Of a stretch of 64,000 nt of DNA, positions 55,734-64,000 are shown piece by piece (the first letter of the stretch is position 1; each line of letters starts with the position of its first letter). Below the pieces are notes generated by a model. The model made no database searches. It saw only the letters and a program-made list of their open reading frames with translations, and was not told the DNA's origin. Origin of the DNA: Podospora pseudocomata (taxonomy: Eukaryota > Ascomycota > Sordariomycetes > Sordariales > Podosporaceae). The position numbers and the translations under genes were made by a program. The DNA lies in contig NC_085890.1 of the NCBI RefSeq assembly GCF_035222375.1, positions 930,001-994,000 on the forward strand, in the 5' to 3' direction.

Positions 55734-58121
55734 TAAGCAAGTCCAAATAGTTAATAAACAGTCTTTTCAGTCTCTTTTTAGCTGCTCTAAGTAGCTTATC
55801 TACCACTTATAATTTTGGACCTGAAATCATCAGAGGCGATCTTGGCCAGTGTCTAATAAGCTTCAAGCATGCGTCTGTCCAACAATAGAGGAGGATTCAT
55901 CTAGAAGCCTGATAAGCTCGTTTTGATATTCTCTAGTATAGCAGACCCGAAACCAAATTTCTCTGAGCTGAAAGTGTGGATCTGGTTCAGCTAATATCAG
56001 AAACAACACGATGTGCGTCTCGAGCCCAGATAATCCCAGACACCATTTTCTCGATTAAAGTAACTGGAGGAACATACAACCAGCTTGGTGGATGTTTGAA
56101 TGGGATTTCCTTCAACACACGGTAATAGTCTGGTCGAAATCGAAGTTTTGTGGCTGATTTGTTTGATTTTTATCTTGAGCAAGACGAGGCTGTCGTTTGT
56201 GGCCTCAGAGGCGCACTAACAAAGCCATCGTGACTAACTCGGGTTTGAAGCTCCGAGACAAACAAGACTTAGCAAGATATCAGTAATTCTAGTGTCACGA
56301 GATTCTTCCTAATCTTGGTGTTTTTTGCTTGATGTGTCCTTCCCGGCAAAAGTCTTCCATGACGGGCAGATGAACTGTCAAGCTCATTGTCGGCAGGATG
56401 GTTTCCACCACCACTGTCAACCATGCCCTTACCCACTGGTTCCATCAATCTATTGTCAAACCAGCAAGTCGGTAAGCATTCTTTGTTCTAAGTTGTCTGC
56501 CCCTTGACCCGTGTTGCACGCGTCATTCAGGGGTCCAGTCTACATGCTGCCGCCCTGGTATAATGTCTCCAGTCTTTCATGCCTATCGGTCTCGAATCCC
56601 AGGACCCGATTACTGCTGGGCTTGGCCATTCTAAAAACGAGTAGCTGCCTTCAGTCGGTTGTTTTCGCAAATATCTTGCAGTCCGTTCCTCGAGGTTGAG
56701 CATCGGCAGGTGGCCAAGCGGATTCCGACCTTACAGCCTACCACAACCCACACCCAACCCTGAACCTGCTTTGTGTCATGAGATCTGATCCTGCGACATA
56801 TTAACAATTTTGTCTGACACTTTTGGCGACTTTTCTCATCTTTTATACATTCTCTCCTCTTGCTGCCAATGACTGACGGCAGGCGCTAGCAAGCCACCTT
56901 AACACAAGCCTTGGACCGCCACAAAGAGAGTCTGAGACAGCAGCTGCAGCCTTTTCATCCCAGTTTTGAGGCCACAAGATGATATTCAGACTCGACGAGC
57001 ATTGATTCCTCCTTTTCGCATCTTTTCAAACAGTGCAACCGAGTCCTTTTTGCAGGTTCATCAAGGAGTCAAGACAGAGCTTCCGGTATCTTTTTCACAG
57101 GCACCCCGCCTGGTCCGACAACCCCATCCTCCCACAGCCCTACCTTCACAGCCAGTCACCCCTTGGTTGTTTGTGATCTTGGTCATATTCAACCAAACTG
57201 GCGTCAAATCGGCTGTCTCGGAGAGGGTGACCAGGGCTGTTAACAGGGTACATGCACCTCGGGTGAAACTCCCCCCACAGACAAGTACCCTGCTACCGCG
57301 ACACGCCGCTAACCATTTCAGTGAGCGAAGCACGGTGTTCGGCCCCACGACTCGCGACAGTTTTTTGAGTGGCACAATCGCGAAGTTGTAGAATCTCTCT
57401 TCTGCCTCGTTGTCTGTCCATTCGCTTATCAGGTACGCGTTCTCCTTCTCCCTGTCTCACTCCTCGTGCCCTTGGCCCTGTTTTTGATGCGTATTTGATT
57501 TGTACAGGAGTTCCTGTCCAAGTGAAGATGGTTCTGCGCCAGTGCAGCGCCAGGCTGTGCCCTTCTGGATTTTCTCAGAACACTGACAGCCATCACCATC
57601 ATTTTCTTGGTGTTTCAACCACGGCATCCCATGTCCCCCCCCTTTTTGTCATATCTAAGGCAAGCGCCACGGACCAAACCAGACACATGTGTACACACTG
57701 TTGACGGCATTTCCCCACATTTTTCTATGGTCAGCCTGCTGCCGCTCCCACACGCAGCCTGGGGCAGAACCTCATTTTGGCAATTCAATCTATTCAATTT
57801 TTTTTTTTTTTTCAATTGTCGCCGTCGATGCCGAATATCATATTCATTTGTAATTTTCTCTGCGTCATCCTTCCACCTTTTAGTCCCCGCCTCTGGTATG
57901 CTAGCTATCCAGAGCTACCAAAACACCCGCTCAGCCTGGGAAGCAACGATAGGTACTGCAGCCTTCTCTGAACTCGGTATCCATCAGTTGTCATCAACCA
58001 CTACATTGATTCTAACCTGGACAAGCACCAATCTTTATCATTTTCATCAAAGGCGCTTTCATCTGACGACCTTTCAATTCATTTTCCGGCCCCATTCAGC
58101 CGCTAATGCTATATAATAGCG

Positions 58122-60595
58122 ATGACGACTGCAAAACCTCGCGCCCGTGGCCTTCCGTACCTGCATCGGAATTGGAAAAAGGCATACGACGGCGTGACGT
58201 CCCAGATGGGCAACAAGACATCTTCAGAGTCTCGTGACTCTGTTGATCAGATCACCGACCAGCTTGACACCACTCAACGCGCCGCCAAACGTCGCCGCCT
58301 CGAAAATGATCAAGATGTCTTTCCTCTCTACGAAGACTGGAGCAACTCCAAACGTGGTCTTCGCATCGAGGTTCTCAAAGTCAGTCACAAGGATGCTCCC
58401 CGGGTCAAAAATGGCATCATGAACGGACTGGTCCCGCCGAACATCAAAGATGTCTCGCAAATCAAGGCTCGATGTCAACTCACCATCATGGGATACAAAG
58501 GCGACCACCCCGTGGTCCTCCACGTCGACAGCCAGGTTTGTGACATCAAAGTCTTCAAGAACCCCGCTGGTCAGTCCCCCATGGCGCGTTTTTACTCCAT
58601 CCGACCATTCCACATTCCAGAAGCCAAAATTTCCCTCGAACGCGACGACGACGCTGTGTTTGGTCTGGCCAACACGTACTCTGTGCATATTGAGCTTCAG
58701 TCTGCTGGTGATCCCAACTGGCCACCACGTGACCTCGTCACCGTCAGCGATGAGGATCTTTTGTACAGTAACAACAGCGGCGGGCTGCCACCACGACAAT
58801 GGGTCATGAGCGCCAGTATTGCGGACATTTTTAACAAAAATCACCGTAAGACGATGCGGCTTAGAGTCAAAAAGCATGTCAGCCAAGATATCGCCACAAA
58901 CTTTCTTATGGATGTGGATGTGCGGTGGTTGACGGCCATCTCCACCCAGAAGACTATGCGGGAGCACACTAAGGATGTTCTTCCTTGCATCACGGCGTTT
59001 GATCCTGATGGACACAACAAGGTGGTTACGAATGGGAATGTCAATGGGGTTGCTGTCATCAATGGGGTCAACGGTGCCAATGGGGTGAATGGTGTCGGTG
59101 GTGTCAGTGGGCAGGTCAACGGGGGGTCGTTCCCAGACACTCCCGACGAGTTCATGCCTGAGGGTGATACGACACCCAACAGGTCGAGACGCACAAAACA
59201 GAATGTCAACTACAATGTTAGGCAGATGTGGAATACGGCTGTTGGGAAGGAACCCAAAAAGCGGAGGAAGTTTGGCGACACGGTGGAAAATGGGGCGAAT
59301 CAACAAGTTGACGAGCACGTCATCACCTACCTCCTGCCCCCAGAACAGGTGCAGATGGTGAAGTTCATCTGCATCGTCTGCGCCGCCGAGAACGACAATT
59401 TGACCCAGCTCCGGCTACACTACCAGAGCCACCCGCAGTACCTGTTCAGCTTTGAAATTCGGCCCAAGCTGGGCTGCTGCGTCACTGTCAAGCCCAACAG
59501 CGAGAACCCGGGCAGTCCGCTCAGACCTAAGGTGTACCAGCTTGGTCTACCGGTGGAACCGCTGGATGTGGAAAAATATGTGAATGGGGACGAGAGCTGG
59601 CTTGAGCATAGGCTGGGTCCGGACAACGATAGGGATGTTGTGAATAATGGGAAGCCGGCGAAGCCACAGCCAGTAAGTTAGTAGAGTGACACAGCAGTAC
59701 ATTCTTTCGCCTCGCACCCCCATCATCGCCAATTTCGTTATTGGCATCATCCCTCTTACCAACATCATCACCGTCATCAACCAACACAACCGATTTTCAG
59801 TCACCTTCATGTCATTCCACTGTACTTTTTTTTTTTTTTTCATTCAGTACACCACGGACAGAGCAAGTCGCTAATTTCAGCAGAAACCGGCCCCCAAAAA
59901 ACCCACCAGACCAGTCGTCCTTGTTCCCAAGACGAAGCAGCCACTCTTTGACCCATACAGTAAAGTTGCCCTCGAACCCGGCACCCCAGTCCCTCAGTAC
60001 CCGATAGACGACTCCTGGCTATTGCTTAAGCACCGCGAGGCCCTGCAGGATTTCATCGATCTCAACCACGAAGAAAAAGAGTACATGCAAGAATGGGACG
60101 CCTTTATTCTCCGGAAGCATCTTTCATCACAGCAGTACCTGCCCAAGGCGTTTTTGCAATTCGTGAAGGACAAGGCGGGGTGGCTGGTGGAGAAGCAGGC
60201 GAGGGCGGAAGAGTTTAGTAAACATGTTAGCACGCTGTTGGCGAGGAGGGTGTTGGGGGAGAATGAGGTGATTGAGTCGACGGCGTTGCTGAATGAGGCG
60301 AGGGAAAGGAAGAGCAAAGCGGTGAATGGAGAGGTTAGTGGTGGGGGTGGTGAGGAGGGGAGGAAGGGGAAGAGGACTGGGGGGTGTTGCGTGGGATGTG
60401 GGGAGCCGGTGCCGGTCAGTGAGATGGTTGTTTGTGGGAACAAGGTATGTTTTCTTGCCATCTTCTCGACAGACAGGTGACTAATTGTGGAAACAGGAAT
60501 GCACAAACCGGCTGTGGCACGATCGCTGTGTAGACGATAAGAAGACAGCGAAGAAACTGGGCAGGAAATGGAAGTGCAAGGGCTGCAGGGTTTAG
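58122..60595 (+). CDS. suz12: Polycomb PRC2 subunit SUZ12 (VEFS-box) with C-terminal PHD-like finger
   Basis: Three exons (58122-59672, 59881-60444, 60497-60595) give 737 residues. The introns are 208 bp (T15 run, CAGCAG acceptor) and 52 bp. The N-terminal half contains beta-rich segments seen in SUZ12 (QLTIMGYKGDHPVVLHVDSQ). A C2H2 finger is at C417-x2-C420-x12-H433-x3-H437. The VEFS box spans about residues 548-645 (DFIDLNHEEKEYMQEWDAF and QQYLPKAFLQFVKDKAGWL). After a Gly/Lys linker a full Cys4-His-Cys3 set follows: C687, C690, C702, C707, H713, C716, C732, C735, with Trp730 two residues before C732 as in PHD fingers. SUZ12 is a core subunit of the H3K27 methyltransferase complex. An Asn-Gly-Val repeat lies near residues 305-333. 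The start is the first ATG of the open frame. Confidence 0.92.
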
Positions 60596-62086
60596 TTGTC
60601 CACGCTATCTGTCATCCTCGTCAAGACTTTATGAGGGTGTTTTACTTCTCTCTGCTCCAACCCAGCGGCCGATATAGAAAAGAAGGAGGGAACTGATTGG
60701 GAAAGGGCACGTTTGACTAGGGATTGATTTTATGGGGAAAGAAGAAGGAAAGAAGGGTTACTTGCGTTGCATTTGCATATGGGGGAAGGAGGCATTATAT
60801 ACCGTTGCTTCAGGGTACTCTGTGTTGCTAGCCTTTGCTTTTTAACCAGGATGGATAGATAGGGGGGTGGCACCTGGGGGTAGGGAAAAGGAAGGGGGGA
60901 GATAAGGGGGAATGGGATGGGGATATGTTGCAACTAGTTTAATAAATTAAGAACTGAGCTTGCTGATGGGGTGTCTGGGAATATCGGTATAGCGTTGGAA
61001 CTAGCAAGATTTAATGTAAACATGGGAGTGGAGAGAGGTGTTTACTAGACTGTATGACATGATTGTTATGGCCTTGGCTGATGACATGCTTGAAACTGGA
61101 TGGAAGTCGTGTGGCAGGTGCCATGGAGAGGATCTGGGCTACATTTTGGGCACATGAAATGTTCCAACTTGTCATTGCATCACTGCGCTCCTCCTTGGAC
61201 ACTGATCACCGACCGGCCATGCTTTGATTGAGAGTCAACCATGGAGCTAAGATTGATATCACGAGTAAACATTTTCTGTGGTGCTGATCGATTCAGCGGT
61301 GTTGCTAGGTAGGCACAGAACAATACACACACACAAACCTTGCATTGCCATTCCGGGTACTGTGTCCCTTCCTATTTGTTGACCAACAGAAGAAGTTGGT
61401 CTACATTACTATAACCATTACCTGGATCATATTTGCCTTGTAATGAACACCCTTTAGTACAGCCAAGCAGCAACAACATATTTCACACGCATACCTACCT
61501 ACGATCCGTAAGGCCACATCCGACAGGGCGGGCACACGTAAAGAATCACTACCCCAACAGCCCAGGTTTATTAACACTGTCCTTGATTCCATTTACACAA
61601 GCTATTTAAACAGTATAATACTCCCACACAAACCCCTCCCCAACTCCCAAAATCTAAAATATATACGTCCTGTTGTCCCTAATACCCTTCCTTTCCTGCA
61701 TTATCTGTAGTGTTGTTTCCTCCTGTAGGTATCAGGGCAAATTCCCAGGTATTAGACCACCCCACCCCTCCCGCCTCCATTGTGACCACATGTGTGTAAG
61801 ATATAAAGTAACAAAAAGCCAACCAGTAGACGCCCCCCACCCCGCCCGGTCAAATTCCGAGTTTGAGAAACCCCCAAACGCCAGTGTACAGTGCAAGAAC
61901 TCCAGTGAAGACAGGAAAGAAACACAAAGACAGAAACGAAAGAGAAAAAGAAAACCGTGAATCTACAGCCGTCCCGTCCTGACTGTACCGTAACCCAGCC
62001 CTTTCACACACAGGTTTAACTCCCGGTGCCAACTCGAGCCAGCTCAATACCTGAAGAAAAAAAAAAAAAAAAAAAAAAAAAAACCA
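60596..62086. other. Convergent intergenic region, SUZ12 / F-box gene
   Basis: This 1.49-kb region lies between the two stops. An AATAAA lies at 60941-60946. An A27 run at 62057-62083 is a T27 tract on the F-box gene strand, starting 3 bp beyond that stop. No exon-like sequence seen. Confidence 0.5.
62057..62083 (-). repeat. T27 homopolymer directly after F-box stop codon
   Basis: The 27 T residues on the coding strand begin three bases beyond the TGA stop of the F-box-like gene, so its mRNA would start its 3' UTR with U27. Confidence 0.9.
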
Positions 62087-64000
62087 TCACCAAGCATACC
62101 CCTCATCCTCTCCCTCCCCCCCCTCCCCCCCATCCCAATCCTCATCACTATCATCATCCCCCTCCCCGCTCCCCCCCTCGTCCACATCCACAAAGTCATT
62201 CATGCTGTACGGCATCGCCACCGGCTTCCCATTGTCCAGCACAACCTCCACCCTGTTGCACATTCCCTGCCTGTAGTACAACTCCTCCTCCTTCTCCTCC
62301 TCCTTTTCCTCATCATCAACCTCCATATCATCATCATCATCTTCTCCCATAATATCCTCCCCATCCGTCTCCGGCTCCGCATACGAAAACCCAAACCCCT
62401 TCTTCTCCGCCACCCTACCACCCCTCAAATCCCGACCAACACTACTAGCCCGGCTGGAGGGGTTGGAATACTGTTCCCTGATCCTGCTGCTTCTCCTCGA
62501 CGGGCTATCCACGCCCCGTTTCTTGGTTTTCTTGGCCACAGACAGAGGGGGTTCAACCACCTCCCCACCAACAGCAGCAGCAGGAGCAGCTCTCAACGAA
62601 GTAATTCCCGTATCCTCATCAAAATCATCCCTCAAAAACACCTTCCTGAGCGTATTACTCCACCTGTCCCTAAAATCTGACCGCTGCTGATACGGCACAT
62701 CAAGCATAACCTTCAAGTCAATCTCCCTCAACCTAGACAGCCCCCCCGCGCAATCAACAAGCGACCGAAAAAAAACCTCGGCCGCCTCCGCAGTCCAATG
62801 CTTGAAATCCTTCAGCTCGATCCCAACCAACGTCTCCGGCCAAACAGGCGCACTCTCAAACCTCTCCAGCACCCCACACGTCGCATCAACATTCCGATAT
62901 CCCAGCTCAATCTGCGCCACAATCTTGTAGTCCATCACCACCCACTTCAACCTCGGACACGCCTTCCCCAAAATCGTAAGCCACGAAAGCGACAGCGCGC
63001 GGTTATGCCTCAGCGTCAAGCTCTCCAGTCTATTGCCGTGCGTGAGCAAAAAACTGGCGAGATCCTCGTCGGTAACCTCGCAGCAGTTGATCAGATCGAG
63101 ACCTCTAAGGTTCCTGGGCAGCATCGGAAGGATCCTATCGTCGACTGCATTCGAGTACTCAAACCCGACATGCTCCAGTTGCGACAAGGCATTGATCGCG
63201 TCGGCCATGTTTTTCACAAAAACGTTATCCCTCTCCAAAACCTCCGCCTCATCATCCCTCGACGTGGCCTCAAGAGAAGGAAGCTGGTAATTGAGCAAGG
63301 TCACCTTCTTCACACTGGACAACTCCTTCTCATGAATCTTCTTGATCTCCCCCCAGTCAAACGCGTGCTCCGTGAACCGGCGATTCCATCGCCACTCCAC
63401 CAGCCTCGCACCCGACGACTCCAATCCTTGGAACAGTTGCCTGGGATACCGCCAGCGGAGGTTGCTCCCCATATCCCTCATCACCGGGTCGTCCTTCCAA
63501 TGGTACAGCTCCAGCGCCTTGAGCTCGGGGAGGTGACGCAGCAGCTGTGTAAAGTCGAGCGGCTCACCCCTGTGAAGCTTGGAAGCAATCTCATTAACAT
63601 CGATAGAAAGTCGCCTGATCTTGGTCCGGTAGGCAAATAACGTCGTGCTCGGGTCTTTAGCAAGGAGCGACACAAGGCCGTGTGCCATGCCCCTGCTGGC
63701 CAGTGGAGGGCGACGATATAAAGCAGTGATGGCAGGCTCTTCCAAAGCTCGACAGATTGTGCTTGCAGCAAGAAGCCATTTCGCTCTGTGCGAGTCTTCA
63801 AGGGACGAGGAGGCATCTTGAAAGACCTGCTCCCAAAAGAACCAGGGCAGACTGACCCAGTTGGGAATGAACACTTCCTGAGGTCTGGATTCAGCGACAG
63901 CATCTGGCGTAGTAGTTGCTGTCTTGGGCGGCTTGAGCACCAATTGCCCAGCCCGCAGCGTCTGTCTAGTAGGCGTCGTCTGCTTCCTCCTCTTCACAGA
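62087..64000 (-). CDS. F-box/leucine-rich-repeat-like protein, 5' end outside window
   Basis: The frame is open to the right edge, so the N-terminus is missing; at least 637 residues are visible. Near the visible start the segment IPNWVSLPWFFWEQVFQDA followed by ASTICRALEEPAITALYR resembles a divergent F-box with its trailing helix. A run of leucine-rich-repeat-like strands follows (LRGLDLINCCEVTDEDLASFL, LESLTLRHNRALSLSWL, CPRLKWVVMDYK), in the wording of FBXL/AMN1-type repeats. The last 170 residues are low-complexity, with a basic SPSRRSSRIREQ segment and long Asp/Glu runs. Family knowledge suggests a substrate adaptor of an SCF ubiquitin ligase, probably nuclear, but the target is unknown and the F-box assignment is tentative. 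A T27 run lies right after the stop. Confidence 0.75.
   Translation of the reverse strand, partial: SVKRRKQTTPTRQTLRAGQLVLKPPKTATTTPDAVAESRPQEVFIPNWVSLPWFFWEQVFQDASSSLEDSHRAKWLLAASTICRALEEPAITALYRRPPLASRGMAHGLVSLLAKDPSTTLFAYRTKIRRLSIDVNEIASKLHRGEPLDFTQLLRHLPELKALELYHWKDDPVMRDMGSNLRWRYPRQLFQGLESSGARLVEWRWNRRFTEHAFDWGEIKKIHEKELSSVKKVTLLNYQLPSLEATSRDDEAEVLERDNVFVKNMADAINALSQLEHVGFEYSNAVDDRILPMLPRNLRGLDLINCCEVTDEDLASFLLTHGNRLESLTLRHNRALSLSWLTILGKACPRLKWVVMDYKIVAQIELGYRNVDATCGVLERFESAPVWPETLVGIELKDFKHWTAEAAEVFFRSLVDCAGGLSRLREIDLKVMLDVPYQQRSDFRDRWSNTLRKVFLRDDFDEDTGITSLRAAPAAAVGGEVVEPPLSVAKKTKKRGVDSPSRRSSRIREQYSNPSSRASSVGRDLRGGRVAEKKGFGFSYAEPETDGEDIMGEDDDDDMEVDDEEKEEEKEEELYYRQGMCNRVEVVLDNGKPVAMPYSMNDFVDVDEGGSGEGDDDSDEDWDGGEGGEGEDEGYAW

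Larger units (their letters stand above)
53745..58121. other. 4.4-kb gene-poor region upstream of SUZ12
   Basis: No supported gene. The first 200 bp hold a degenerate ATGTTGGT-type minisatellite. From about 54300 to 56700 the sequence is visibly richer in A/T than the flanking genes and carries an AATC repeat and a CACCATAGGAG triplication (about 54880-54910), but no transposase or reverse-transcriptase frame. From about 56900 to 58121 it becomes CT-rich and contains a T15 run (57798-57812), as expected for a long SUZ12 promoter or leader. It may be an old, decayed element or simply a long regulatory region. Confidence 0.5.

Noticed and set aside
56325-56507. Short Cys/His-rich frame in the 54-58 kb region
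   Set aside because: It starts at TTG, not ATG, and has no signal peptide or flanking exon; probably chance.
56700-56745. GGTGGCCAAGCGG motif resembling the 5' half of a Leu/Ser tRNA
   Set aside because: No anticodon stem or T arm follows.
56966-57391. 141-codon frame upstream of SUZ12
   Set aside because: Pro/Ser/Val/Arg-rich with no motif, and located in the probable SUZ12 leader.
53745-58121. Decayed retrotransposon in the gene-poor stretch
   Set aside because: No terminal repeats, target-site duplications or polymerase/integrase motifs could be seen by eye, so no mobile element is called.

Overview
The window is nuclear DNA from a filamentous ascomycete. Protein-coding genes are split by short introns (about 47-110 bp, with a few of 200-280 bp) that have GTRNGT-type donors and CTAAC/CTGAC-type branch points. 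Gene products resemble Sordariomycetes most closely, and a member of the Sordariales is the best guess: COX5 and ATP2 have Neurospora-like lengths, a Polycomb SUZ12 gene is present, and there is a UPC2-like Zn2Cys6 factor. The organism is inferred, not proven.

Layout. 1-7516 holds no gene I can support; it is a long non-coding stretch of purine/pyrimidine blocks and simple repeats. 7517-14123 (-) is the DNA-repair gene mus7/MMS22. A three-exon micro-gene for a 65-residue single-pass membrane protein lies at 14492-14789 (+). It is followed by COX5 (15361-16204 +), mitochondrial glycerol-3-phosphate dehydrogenase GUT2 (18114-20208 +), tRNA-Trp(CCA) (20596-20667 -), a large mitochondrial MSP1/ATAD1-type AAA ATPase (21076-24360 +), a SLY41-like transporter (24888-26772 -), SF3B2/SAP145 (27520-29427 +), ORC5 in three exons (29754-31297 -), a Zn2Cys6 regulator (32033-33877 +), 2-oxoglutarate dehydrogenase E1 KGD1 (34906-38101 -), TFIIH subunit TFB1 (39303-41288 +), CIA1 (41951-43159 -), mitochondrial ClpX (43669-45522 -), glycogen branching enzyme (46575-48913 +), ATP synthase beta ATP2 in nine exons (49681-51835 +), a secreted CE1 esterase (52451-53744 +), a 4.4-kb gene-poor stretch, SUZ12 (58122-60595 +), and an F-box/LRR-like protein that runs off the right edge (62087-64000 -).

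How the genes relate. This is a housekeeping neighbourhood, not a secondary-metabolite or mobile region. Six of the products act in mitochondria: COX5, GUT2, the AAA ATPase, KGD1, ClpX and ATP2. Others serve chromatin, replication, repair and RNA (mus7, ORC5, SUZ12, TFB1, SF3B2), and two serve carbon use (branching enzyme, CE1 esterase). No insertion sequence, intact transposon, CRISPR array or biosynthetic cluster was seen. For every spliced gene I joined the exons by hand, and each joined reading frame comes out as a whole number of codons.

Most notable observations: SUZ12 ends in a complete Cys4-His-Cys3 PHD-type pattern after its VEFS box; a micro-gene sits in the mus7-COX5 gap; ClpX has lost its zinc domain but keeps the ClpP-docking IGF loop; two introns appear to end in AAG; the SF3B2 gene has a stop-free intron that is a multiple of three; the AAA ATPase carries a fresh 48-bp tandem duplication; and codon third positions switch between C-rich and G/T-rich blocks inside genes.
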